From the NCBI RefSeq assembly GCF_001645765.1, contig NZ_LWUJ01000012.1:83020-147019 (forward strand): a stretch of 64,000 nucleotides of DNA, in the 5' to 3' direction. Positions 32,769-42,712 of this stretch are shown in pieces; the first letter of the stretch is position 1; every line of letters starts with the position of its first letter. The translations under genes and the position numbers were made by a program. This DNA comes from Candidatus Mycoplasma haematobovis (lineage in GTDB: Bacteria; Bacillota_I; Bacilli_A; Mycoplasmatales; Mycoplasmoidaceae). Below the pieces are notes generated by a model. The model ran no database searches. It was not told where the DNA came from and worked only from the letters and a program-made list of their open reading frames with translations.

Positions 32769-33422
32769 TTAATCCTCTGAATCACTATCAGTTGGTTTTG
32801 TGGGAGAAGCAGGTCTCTTTACACATCAGTAATTAGCATTGCTACTTGTGGATGAATTAGTATTAGATTGTTGTAGTTCATAAACTTTTTCACAATATTC
32901 AGATATTTTCTCTTTTGCATTATCTTCATTTATTCCTTCAATTTCTGTAGACATTCTGTCTTTATGTTCTTTAAACTTATTGTTTCATTCTTCATCTTGT
33001 CCTTGCTTTTCTATGAATTTGTCTTCTTTGTTTAAATGAGATTGAATATATTCTTTGATCTTTAAAGCACAAAGTTTAGTAATTTTTTCATAAATATCTT
33101 TATCTATTGAATTCATAGTTGTTTTTCCATCAGTAAATTTGTCACATTTTGCTTTAAGCTCATCCCCTTTTTCATTTACATTAGTGTGTGGCAAATCACT
33201 TAATAATACACTGCTGTTTTTTGAAGTATCTCTATAGATTGATGCTCTATTTTCTCAAGCTTTTGTAGTTATTTTCTCATCTTTAGAAGAAATAAGAACA
33301 TAACCATCTAACGCTAGTCTTTCTTTTATGCTTAAGCTTGATCTAGCTTGAGACAAGCCAATAGCAACAGATGTTATGCATCCTGCCCCAGCAACTAGGC
33401 AAACTTTAGCAGAAAAAGCCAT
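32769..33422 (-). CDS. Family H membrane-anchored protein, copy 5
   Basis: 217 residues, ATG start. VCLVAGAGCITSVAIGLSQA hydrophobic segment, LDGYVLISSKDEKITTKAWENRASIYRD, AKCDKF, ITKLCALKIKEYIQSHL, SEYCEKVYELQQSN and YWCVKRPASPTKP. First gene of the second H-G-E-F block, divergent from the family D gene at 33524. Confidence 0.88.
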
Positions 33423-33523
33423 AAAAGACTACTCTTTTAAATATATATTTTGTATTTATTTAAGAATGTATCAATTTAATAAACAAATAAAAAGAATAAT
33501 TATTTACTAGTCTTTAGTATTAA

Positions 33524-34432
33524 ATGGCATTCAGATTTAATTCTGTTGCTCTGTTGCTTTCATCATTATTGACTGGTGGTGGAGCTTGAGTAGGTTATGA
33601 ATTATACAAACCAAAAACAGTTAGAGATCTTATTGCTTGAAAAGGATTCACTTTAGCTTCTGAAGAAGATAGTGGCATTTGAGAAGCACTTTATTTTCAA
33701 GGCAAAGCTGAGTTAGGTGATAAAGTTACGGATGCCAGTACATTAAAGCAATTCTGTGTTAAGACTGCAAAAGAAAAGATAGATTACTCTAGTAAGAACT
33801 ATGAACATGTTGAAAAGTTTTGCGTTAATGCCTTGAAAAGTAGGAGGGCTAGGATTATTTCTAAAGGATTTAAGGAAACTGATTTTCTAAGTACTGATGA
33901 TGATTACAAGTTGGCTTTTATTTTCAACAGGTATAGTCCTACTTTCTTATCTCTTTTAGGAAAACCTAATCTTACGAAAGATACTGAAATAGATGATAAT
34001 TCAGAACTCTTACAGTCCTATAAAGACTATTGTTCGAAAGTATTAAATGAAGATGATATTAAGATTGCTGTATCACAACAATTATGTTCAAAAAGTAAAG
34101 AAAAAACAGTAGTAGATTTGTTAACTAAAGACGGATACACTTTACGAAGCGATCAAGAATTAGAAGCAGATTTCGAAAAATACAAACAAGATAATAATGG
34201 TAAAGACGCAAAGTACGTTGTAGGTAATACCCTTTTGGAGGCAATTAAGGATGTTTCACAAGGAGAAGATAGCTGATTAGATTTAACTAGGGACAAAAAT
34301 AAATTTGCAACTCAATTTAAGAAATACTGTAATGAACAGAAAGAAAAATCACTTTATGCAAAAGACTTCTTAAAAGATGTCTATCCAAAGTTTAAATCTA
34401 GATGTGCTAATGAAATTAAACCTTCGCGCTAA
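33524..34432 (+). CDS. Family D membrane-anchored protein, copy 3
   Basis: 302 residues, ATG start. LLLSSLLTGGGAWVGYELY, AWKGFTLASEEDSGIWEALYFQ, FCVKTA, FCVNALKSRRARII, FIFNRYSPTFLSLLG, YCSKVL, LCSKSK, YVVGNTLLEAIK, YCNEQK and SRCANE. There is no family C gene in front. The first 65 bases are identical to copy 4 at 35121, although the rest differs. Confidence 0.9.
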
Positions 34433-35120
34433 AGATTTTTATTTTCTTTTTGCTGGTAATTGATTTTCAGCCATAAATACATCTTTTACGTAAAATAAAA
34501 CTACCACTTTATTTTTATTTTGTTATATATTTAAACTTTAAATCATTCTTCTGGTTCATTCTTTTTCACTAATATAAGATTTGATTTGTTTCAAGAACTC
34601 TCTAGTACTTCAAATTTGGTCACTAGCTCAGGTTTGTACAAATGAGAATCTACATTCATTCGTTTTTTCATATAACTAAATAGACTCTAAGATTTTGAAT
34701 GTCTTAATAGATTTATTTAATTTATTTTTAACTTGTTCGTTGCTGAAAAAACTGAAGGATTTGCAGGTATTTCATTTACAAAAAATACATCTTTTATTTT
34801 GCCTCTAGTCGCACCAACTTTAGTTAGTAGCTTGACTATTATTGAATACTAGTTAAGTATTGAATTTTTAGTTTTTGATTATCAAATTTTCAAAAGATTT
34901 ATTTGTATTATTAAAGAATATTTCTTGTTATTTATCCTAGTTAAATTTTGTATTATTTTAAAGTTTAAATTAAGATGATTTTATTAGCGATTGATAGATA
35001 AATAATTTACTTTATTTATCTTATTATTTAAGTATCAAAATTAACATATTATTATTTTTTAGCTAACTAAAAGATAATTACTCATAGATTAAATAATTAA
35101 TTACTTTATTGAGTTAATTT
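34433..35120. other. AT-rich gap between two family D genes
   Basis: Nearly 690 bases with no open frame of useful length on either strand. On the minus strand around 34550-34850 there are short coding-like stretches (for example SSWNKSNLILVKKNEPEEW) that I cannot assign to a family, so it may be a heavily decayed gene. Confidence 0.5.
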
Positions 35121-36038
35121 ATGGCATTCAGATTTAATTCTGTTGCTCTGTTGCTTTCATCATTATTGACTGGTGGTGGAGCTTGATTAGGATATGAATT
35201 GTACAAGCCTAAAACAGTTGAAGGATGAGTAAATTGAAAAGGGCTTAAGTTAGCTACAGAAGATAAAGATAATCTTTGAAAAGCCCTTTATTTTCAAGGA
35301 AAACATGAGCTAGGCGAAAAGATTAAAGATTGAGAAGAATTAAAGAAGTCTTGTGTTAAAGCTTGAAAACAAAAAACAGGCAATGATAATAAGGATTTAG
35401 AGTATGTAGAGAAGTTCTGTCTAGATAATTTAAAGACTAGAAAAGCAAGAATAATAGCTACAGGTTTTGATGAAAAGATCTTTTTAAAAGAAGATGAAGA
35501 CTTTAAAGTGGAGTTTACTTTCAACAGGTATAGCCCTACTTTTCTTGAACTTTTAGGCGAAAAGAAAACAGATAAAGAACCAGAAATTGACAAGAATCAA
35601 CCATTACTAGAAAAATATAAAAAATATTGTGAGGATGAGTTAAGCGCTAATGATACTAAGATTGAAGTTGTAAAGCAGATATGTTCAAAACAACATAAAT
35701 ATCAAACAGCTGAACAAAAACTTACTAGCGAGGGATTAATTTTAAAGAGCTTAGATGATTTGAAAGGAGAGTGGAAAAATTATAGAGATGAAAAAAAATC
35801 AAAAAATTACAGAATAGGAAATACTCTCTTAGAGGATATTAAGGATACTTCTACACAAGATTCTTGAATAGAATTACAAGATGATCAAAATAAGTTTGGG
35901 CAAAGGTTTAATGAATGATGTAGCAATCAAAAGGACAAAAAATTATATGAAGAAAACTTCTACAAAGAAACTTATCCTAAATTTAAAACACGTTGCTCTA
36001 AATCAAAAACAGGGAAATTAATTACTCAAACAGAATAA
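35121..36038 (+). CDS. Family D membrane-anchored protein, copy 4
   Basis: 305 residues, ATG start. Hydrophobic segment as in copy 3, NWKGLKLATEDKDNLWKALYFQ, KSCVKAW, FCLDNLKTRKARII, FTFNRYSPTFLELLG, YCEDEL, ICSKQH, YRIGNTLLEDIK, EWCSNQK and TRCSKSK. All family Cys are kept. Confidence 0.9.
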
Positions 36039-36059
36039 TTTTGCTTTATTGAAGATTTC

Positions 36060-36570
36060 TTTATTTTTGTTGGGGTAATTATACTCTCTTATTTTTCGCA
36101 TCAAGCTTGTAATTTTGACCTAAAATCATTTTGTTTAGTTGTAGGAGATTCTATTAATTTTTTAATTTCATCTTTGTTGTATGTTTTTCCTTCTATTTTT
36201 TCAAGATAATCTTCAATATTTAAGGCGCATCATTTAGCTACTTTATCTTTGAAAGATTCATCATTTGAATTTTCGTATTTTGTACATAATTTTTTAAATA
36301 CGAACGTGACTTTTTTGGAGCAAAAACTTTAAATGATTTGCAGGATTTATGTATGTACCTCATTTTGCATCAAATATAGAATCTTGTTTTGATTTATCTA
36401 ACTGTGATATTAACTTGTAATCTTCTGACTCTAATGTTTGTGCTAGGTATTAACATAACTACCGTAACATTTTCTACACTTTCAAAGCCAACAATAACTG
36501 AGTTATTGTAATGGTCATATTTATTATTTTGATCTCTTTTTCATTTGATATGTGGCTTTATTGCTATAAG
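36060..36570 (-). pseudogene. Decayed Cys-motif gene (family I or A related)
   Basis: The readable C-terminal part has KWCALNIEDYLEKIEGK and LQAWCEK before the TAA, matching the QWCTLNFED and WC motifs of the intact family I gene at 50544. Further upstream there are stops and frame changes. No start found. Confidence 0.68.
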
Positions 36571-36588
36571 GTAAGAAGGATTGTTGGT

Positions 36589-36780
36589 ATGTCGGCTTAA
36601 GATAGGTATTACTTTGTTATTTTCAGCATTAATTATTTTTGGAGATAACGAATACTACAAACCAAGTAATATTAGAGATTTATTAAAGCGGCAAGGCATT
36701 AGATAACAAATCATGAACAATCATTTTCTTCGAAAATGAAGAAGAGTTGAAAGAATTGCAAAAATGTTTTTTCAAGAATC
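36589..36780 (+). pseudogene. Family C N-terminal fragment
   Basis: TLLFSALIIFGDNEYYKPSNIRDLL is followed by an Arg-Gln in place of Trp-Gln and then by stops. The ATG region reads ATGTCGGCTTAAG, with a stop, where intact genes have ATGGCTAAGTTAAAG. A truncated copy. Confidence 0.7.
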
Positions 36781-37010
36781 CATCAACACCATAGGTTTCT
36801 TTGTACTTCAACTTTCAGTAAATACAAATTTAAAGTCATAGAAATTTTCGTAAATTGATACATTTTTTAGTTTTGAAGCCTTTTTTGGCAAAGATGATTC
36901 TGTAATTTTGTGCTTATTATTTATTTAAAACATTATTGGCATCAGTAGTATTTGTTAAATGTATCGTTTCTTCCAACAAATGCTGTTTTTATTAATACTT
37001 TAAAGAACAT
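36765..37010 (-). pseudogene. Decayed family B gene
   Basis: Start-like MFFKVLIKTAF, then frameshifts; the middle of family B can be followed as SIYENFYDFKFVF-like sequence in which the conserved GC has been lost. Stops follow. Head of the degraded end of the B array. Confidence 0.6.
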
Positions 37011-37045
37011 AAAAATAAGTGTAGTCTTTTATCTATATTAAATAG

Positions 37046-37450
37046 TTAGTCGGAAGGAGGCAGTTCTCTTGGATCGATACGAAAACCTGACCCCCCTCTT
37101 CATGCTACGTTTGATAGCGTAATAACTCTACCGTTCGTACAATAAGTTCTATATATTTCTGCTCCTTCAATTATTTTGTTTTTTCATATTTTTTCTTTAT
37201 CTTTATGCTTTGCCAAAAATTCATTAGCAGTGTATATTACACTTCCTCTTCACTTTTCAACGAATGTAAATTTACAATTATTAAATTTTTCATAAATTTT
37301 AATATCCTCTAAACTTGTTATTTTTTTTGGTAAATTAACTTTTGAAAGGCTAATTGGTTTAGTTAATAACTCATTAGCAACACTTACATTTGTTGATAAA
37401 TAAACTGTACTTCCTGCAATAGCTGTTTTCGATAGAATCTTAAGAATCAT
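37046..37450 (-). CDS. Family B membrane-anchored protein (B3)
   Basis: 134 residues, ATG start. Hydrophobic residues 3-22, then SLEDIKIYEKFNNCKFTFVEKW and YCTNGRVITLSNVAW, a TGA Trp in each. The tail GGSGFRIDPRELPPSD is richer in Gly and Pro than in the sisters. Two conserved Cys. Confidence 0.85.
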
Positions 37451-37465
37451 AGAATTTAAAAATAA

Positions 37466-37816
37466 TTAATAGCTTGATACCCTTTCTTCAAAAACTCTTC
37501 TTCCAAAATTAAAGGATAGTGTCACTGCTTTTTGTTTTTTGCATTGGTCTTTAAATTTATTTGTTTCTGTTATCAAGTCTTTTTCCCATTGATTTTCTTG
37601 TCATTCCTTTAAAAATTTTTCAAAGTTGTATGTTGTCGATCAAAAACTAACAAATACAAAATTACACCCATAAAAGTTTTCATAAATAGACATATCTGCC
37701 AGATTGGCAATAATTGTTGGCATAGTTTTTTCTTCAATTTTATGTCTACTATTTATTAAACTGCCTTCAACGTCTATAGAGTTTGATAAATACATTTTGC
37801 CACTTGCACTGCCCAT
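37466..37816 (-). CDS. Family B protein with a shortened N terminus (B4)
   Basis: 116 residues from ATG at 37814-37816. Sister proteins start about 12 residues earlier; here the corresponding DNA (ctacttaaagtacta) is in another frame and in-frame TAA lies upstream, so the first half of the membrane segment is lost. The rest is intact: ADMSIYENFYGCNFVFVSFW and QCKKQKAVTLSFNF. It could be a pseudogene missing a proper anchor. Confidence 0.65.
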
Positions 37817-37942
37817 TAATGCTATTTTTATAGTACTTTAAGTAGCACAGAAAATAAGTTTAAACTTTCAATTTTTATTAGATATTGTTGTCAAAAACAG
37901 CAAATCGTATGTAGGATAGTTATTTCTTAAAAAATCAATAAT

Positions 37943-38323
37943 TTAAATCTTAAGTTCAAAAACTTTTTTATGATTGTTAAAGGCCAATGTTGCTATCTTT
38001 TTTTCTTTACAGTTTAATTTAAAGGTATTTGCACCTTTAATTATTCTTTGTTTTCATTCAGCCGTTTCATATCTACTTAAAAATTTCTCAAAATTATACA
38101 TTGTTTGATTTGTTCAATTGTCAATAAATACAAAATTACAATTGTTAAGTTTTTCATAAAGCTTAATATCGTCTAGATTATTTATTGTTTTTGTGAAAGA
38201 AGAGTCTTGGAGATCAAGTTGTTTTGGCGGCAATGTATCAGAGATATCTAAAGAATTTGTTAAATATACCGCTCCCCCAACTCCTCCAAATAATGCTGTT
38301 TTTGAAAGCATCTTAAGAATCAT
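37943..38323 (-). CDS. Family B membrane-anchored protein (B5)
   Basis: 126 residues, ATG start. MILKMLSKTALFGGVGGAVYLTN, then NLDDIKLYEKLNNCNFVFIDNW and NCKEKKIATLAFNNHKKVFELKI. Intact. Confidence 0.86.
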
Positions 38324-38369
38324 AAAAAATGGAATCTTTTAAGAAATAAAGACTATCAATAAATTACTT

Positions 38370-38716
38370 AAGCTTTCAGCTTAAAGACTGTTCTGTCAAA
38401 ACTAGCGTTACTACTTGCTTGTTTTTGCAATATTTCTTAAAATCATTTGTTCCTTTAATTAGGCATTATAATTATTTAATTTTTTGTATTCTTTCAAGAA
38501 TTTTTAAAATTGTATGTCGTTGGCCAAAAGCTAATAAAGCCAAACTTGCAACCATAAAACGACATATCACCTAGCAATTCTTGTTGGTAAAGATTTTTCT
38601 GCAATTTTATGAGTGTCATTTAATAGACCATTAGGGGGTCTTTATAGCATTAGATAAATATACTGCACTTTCGGCGCCTCATTATTACTGTTTTTTGCAA
38701 AACTTTAAAAAAACAT
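38370..38716 (-). pseudogene. Decayed family B gene (B6)
   Basis: MFF-start, a damaged membrane segment and SMVAS-like block, with stops at several places; the MSFYGCKFGFISFWPTTYNF part of family B is visible before it goes out of frame. No continuous frame. Confidence 0.68.
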
Positions 38717-38782
38717 GAAGGCTCAAAATCAATTTTTGCTGTATATTATTGTTAAGCTTTCAAACTTAGAATAAGTAAATTT

Positions 38783-39166
38783 TTATTTTGGGTGATAAAT
38801 TACAAATTTATTAACATGAAAAGCAAGAGTAATAAACTTTTGTTTTTCGCATCTTGTCTTGTGTTCATTAGTTGCGCTAATGATTAGATTTGGTCATTTT
38901 TTATCTTCCTTATTTTTTTTTATGAATTCTCTAAAACTATAGGTTTCTTTTTTGTCTCAATTATTAATGAATACAAAATTACACCCATAAAAGTTTTCAT
39001 ATAGTTTGATATCTTCTATTTTTGTAATTGTTGCTGGTAAGAAAGTTTTTTCAAGTTGTTTTTGTTTATTTACTAACTGTTCAGGCACATCTATAGCATT
39101 AGATAAATATATTGCACTCCCTGCACTCCCTAAAACCACTACTCTGGAAAGAGCTTTAAAAAGCAT
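38783..39166 (-). CDS. Family B membrane-anchored protein (B7)
   Basis: 127 residues, ATG start. MLFKALSRVVVLGSAGSAIYLSNAI, KIEDIKLYENFYGCNFVFINNW and RCEKQKFITLAFHVNKFVIYHPK. Intact; both Cys kept. Confidence 0.86.
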
Positions 39167-39188
39167 AAAGCCGCCATTTTAACTAACT

Positions 39189-39479
39189 TTAAAAGTAAAT
39201 ACTTTTGTGTTTTTGGTAAATTAAAGTCACGTTTTTTTCCTTTTCACAACTACTCTTATTTTTATTAGCTCCATAAGTCACTAACCCTTCTCATCTTATA
39301 TTTCCTATTCATTCATCTGGCTTTGTCCTTGCTTGATCTAAAAGACCTCTAGTGTTATGTATTTGTTGTTCATTCCATTTATTTAAAAGAATATATTTGT
39401 ATCTATATTGTTTTTGGTAAGCATTCTCTATTAATAAACCATCATCAACTCTTGTATTTATTACAAAATAAAATTGCAC
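39189..39479 (-). CDS. Unassigned 96-residue frame, possibly a relic of a further family
   Basis: GTG at 39477-39479 opens VQFYFVINTRVDDG, then YQKQYRYKYILLNKWNEQQ, EWIGNIRWEGLVTYG (two TGA Trp) and SSCEKEKNVTLIYQKH at the end. The FYFVI and C-x-VTL pieces recall family B and suggest a distant member, but no membrane segment is in frame; an ATG ATG GCT AAA upstream is followed by stops. Probably decayed at its 5' end. Confidence 0.4.
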
Positions 39480-39607
39480 CTTCTATTAATCCGACCTTAG
39501 ATACCTAATTTAGCCATCATATTTATTTGATTTCTGAATTAGGCGCCCTAATAAATTCTTATTAGTAGTATTATTCTTTAAATTTTGCGTTAAGGAAAAT
39601 CATAAAT

Positions 39608-40015
39608 TTATGTACTAGGAACAAGATAAGTAAATTTATTCCCTCTTTGAAGAAAGGAAAGAGTAATTATTTTCTTTTGTTTACAATCGTTCTTAAAAGA
39701 ATCGGCGCTTTTAATTACTAAGTTACTTCACTGATTAGGGGTATCTCTATGTTGTTTTAAAAATTCTGAGTAGTTGTATATTTCCTTGTTACCTCACGAT
39801 TTAACAAATACAAAACTACATCCATAATATCTTTCATATAATTCAATATCATTTAAGGCTGAAATTGTTTCGGGTAAAGAAGTCGTTTTAAGAGCATAAC
39901 TTTTGGTTGTAAGATCATCTGGGATATCCAAGATATTAGTCAAATATACTGCACCTCCGGCACCTCCCATCAATACTGTTTTCACAACTCCTCCAATAAG
40001 AACTGTCTTAGTCAT
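39608..40015 (-). CDS. Family B membrane-anchored protein (B8)
   Basis: 135 residues, ATG start. MTKTVLIGGVVKTVLMGGAGGAVYLTN has a short duplication of the K-T-V-L-[IM]-G-G unit in its membrane segment. Then ALNDIELYERYYGCSFVFVKSW and DCKQKKIITLSFLQRGNKF. Intact. Confidence 0.86.
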
Positions 40016-40057
40016 TATTTAAAAGAACTTTTAGATTTTAAGGGGTGCTAATTAAAG

Positions 40058-40075
40058 ATATATATATATATATAT
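40058..40075. repeat. (AT)9 dinucleotide repeat
   Basis: Nine AT units in the gap just upstream of the B8 start (40015). In this place repeat length could alter promoter spacing, but no promoter elements are clear. Confidence 0.8.
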
Positions 40076-40080
40076 GTTAA

Positions 40081-40441
40081 TTTAAGTCTTTGGTTCAAAT
40101 CTTCTTCCATTTTCATAGATCAATAATATATTCTCTACTTTTTCGCATTTAGATTTTTGTTTTTCTTCGCTGTAAGTTATTTAGTCTTTTCATTCTAGAC
40201 TTCAATCCGGTCTATTTGACTTTGAATGTTCTACAAAACCTCTGGCTTTGTAAGTATTTTGACCCCCCTTCTGTAAAGGCATATTTACATCCATAATGAT
40301 TTTCATAGAATTTAATTCCATCTATAGAGCCAATTTTTTGTGGTAATTTTATTTTTGTAGTCTCTTAACTACTAAACCATCACTAACATTGGTAACTAAA
40401 ATAAAGTAAATTTCCCTGCTATTACTCCTGCTTTTGGCATT
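40081..40441 (-). pseudogene. Decayed family B gene (B9)
   Basis: MPKAGVIAGKF start, then TAG and frame changes; a readable stretch has IDGIKFYENHYGCKYAFTEGGQ and SKSNRPDW before a TAA, and a final CEKVENILLIYENGRRFEPKT. No single frame. Confidence 0.72.
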
Positions 40442-40458
40442 AATTTAAGGGCTGATAA

Positions 40459-41049
40459 TACTAAGCCACTGTGTCAGACATAGTTGCTTTGCATTTTCTA
40501 ATATTGATTTATTATCATCGAAATATGCTTTTTCTTTAGTTCCAGCACATCAAGTATGTAGTTTTTGGCCAGCGTCAGCTTCACTATCATCAGTTAAGAC
40601 ATTAATTGGCTTAACTGAAGTAGTTGTTTTTTGTCGTTGTATTTATCTGTTCAATTTTTATGAGATTTGTTTTCAGCAATATATTTTCCTCCACTTATTG
40701 TTACTATTTCATCTTCAATATTTAAAGTACATCATTTAATTACTTTTTCTTTGTAAGAGGTATCGCTTGAATTTACATAATTTTATGAAATCTTCTTTTG
40801 AAATAGTTTTATGTTCTTCGCTTTTTGAAAAGGTATTAGCTTTATTTGTCTCTTGTTTGTATTTGGTTCATTTAGAGTTAAATAATGTATCTTTTTTAGA
40901 ATCTTCTACTTCAGAAATTAGATGATATCCTTCTTTCTTTAAATTTTTTTCTAGTATGCTACGTGATAATAAAACGCCTGCAGTTGCACCGTCAACAATA
41001 CTGCCCCAACACCTATCGCACACACTGTTTTTGTTAAAGCTTCCGCCAT
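40459..41049 (-). pseudogene. Decayed Cys-motif gene (family I or A related)
   Basis: MAEALTKTVCAIGVGAV opens a hydrophobic segment and goes out of frame; later frames show ILEKNLKKEGYHLISEVEDSK, SKWTKYKQETNKA, KWCTLNIEDEIVTI, WCAGTKEK and a terminal QLCL. At least three frame changes. The ATG is 5 bases from the divergent alkA start. Confidence 0.7.
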
Positions 41050-41054
41050 ACTAA

Positions 41055-41651
41055 ATGTTCTTTCCTTTTAAAGCTGAAGCATTAGATTATTTAAGAAAAA
41101 AAGATCCATACTTATCAAAGTTTATTGATAAGTATGGAGTAATATCAAGACCAATAAAGAATAATGTATTTGAAGCAATAGTAAATTCAATATTAGGACA
41201 ACAAATATCTACTTCTGTTACTAGAGTTATTTGAAAAAGAGTTAAAGATAAAGTAGGAGAAGTAACGCCAGATAGTATTTCCGCTTTAACTATAGAGGAA
41301 TTAAGAGCATGTGGCACTAGCTTTAAAAAAGCTAGTAATTTATTATTTATTAGTCAAAGATTTAAATTAGGAGAATTTGATTCTTTGAATACTATGAATG
41401 ATGAAGAAGTATGTAATAAGTTATGTGAATTACCAGGAGTAGGAAGATGAACAGCAGAAATGGTAATGATACATGCTTTATTAAGAGAAGATGTACTTAG
41501 TTATGGAGATGCAGGAATTAAGAAAGGTTTAAGAATAATATATGGTATTGATAAAGTAACTCCTGAAATATTTAAGAAATGCAAAGAATTATATAGTCCA
41601 TATGGGACTATAGCAAGTTTCTATATATGAAGAGTAGCTAATGATAGTTAG
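41055..41651 (+). CDS. alkA: 3-methyladenine DNA glycosylase, AlkA-type HhH-GPD fold
   Basis: 198 residues, ATG start. The helix-hairpin-helix LPGVGRWTAEM is at residues 126-136 and the catalytic Asp is Asp152 in GDAGIKKGL. ILGQQIS at residues 46-52 is the usual AlkA-family block preceding it. The enzyme removes alkylated bases such as 3-methyladenine from DNA, the first step of base excision repair. It is shorter than E. coli AlkA (282) because the N-terminal beta domain is missing, as in many small family members. Sits alone between variable surface genes. Confidence 0.88.
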
Positions 41652-41677
41652 AAATTAATCTACATAAGATAACTATT

Positions 41678-42712
41678 ATGAGATTATTAACTATTCCAGT
41701 AATTGGAATTCCTTTAGTTGGAACAGTATTATTAAATACATTATCTTTGGATAATGACAAGTACCATAATGCAAGATTAGTAGAGGTTTATTTTTATGCT
41801 CCAACTCCAACTTCCGGAAATAATGAACAAAAAACTGAAAAAATTAAAGTTTGAATTGAAGATTTAGGCAACACTTCAAGGTTTCAATTCTACAAAAGTA
41901 ATAATGGGCAAAGCAAATGAGTAAATTTTAGTGAAGCCGGACAAGATCATAAGAAATATTTATTATTGGCTCAAATTTCTAAATACTTCTTTCTTAATCA
42001 GCATTATTTAAATATTGCTAAAGCTCTTTATTTAATTAAAGATGAAAATAAAGATACTACAGTAACCTGTCCAGATACTTGTAAAACAAAACTAGATTGT
42101 TGCCCTCTTAAAGATTGTGCTAGTTTACCAAACGATCATAGGCAATTTTTCTATCATTTAAATAATTTAAATAGTGCTTCAAACGGGGCTTATTTAAGTC
42201 CGGTTCAAGCACACATTTCATTAGGAGATCTTAAATTTGAAGATTTAACAAATAAGTCAAATCAGGATAATAAATCAATTTCTGGCTCCTTAGTTTATGG
42301 GCACGTTGACTATTGATACAAACCTAAAGAAGGGGTTGATTGAAAAATTGAAGAGGATAAGAAGAAATTCTATAAATTAACTTCTTCTTCTTCTTCTGAT
42401 GCTTCTGCAAGTAGCGGTAAGAAATACTTTGCCAATTATCCTACTACTTTCACAATGAAACTAGAGAATGGACAACTTAAGAAAGGAGAAAAAGAAAATG
42501 ACTTGTTAAAGGCTTACGATAAGTTAAATGAGAAAAAGAATTTAGATAAGTTATTAGGAGATAAGAAAACATTGAAAACATGTTGTTGTAGTGATGATCC
42601 TAAGCCTGATTCACTTGAATGCTTATTAGGTAGTAACTTTGTTAAATTGGAATCAAGCTTAGATACTATACAGAAATGAGTTAAAGATAAGAAGCCTTGT
42701 CAAACCACATAA
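41678..42712 (+). CDS. Family G secreted or anchored protein, copy 3
   Basis: 344 residues, ATG start. Hydrophobic RLLTIPVIGIPLVGTVLL, RLVEVYFYAP, KVWIEDLGNTSRF, the Cys cluster CPDTCKTKLDCCPLKDC at about residues 130-147, YLSPVQAHISLGDL, SLVYGHVDYWY, KKYFANYPTTF, TCCCSDDPKPDSLECLLG and KWVKDKKPCQTT. A run of five Ser comes from a TCT repeat at about 42383-42397. Longest of the three G proteins, on the opposite strand, away from H and E genes. Confidence 0.87.

Noticed and set aside
41087..41317. Minus-strand frame of 76 codons
   Set aside because: Antisense to the alkA gene, whose glycosylase motifs are clear.
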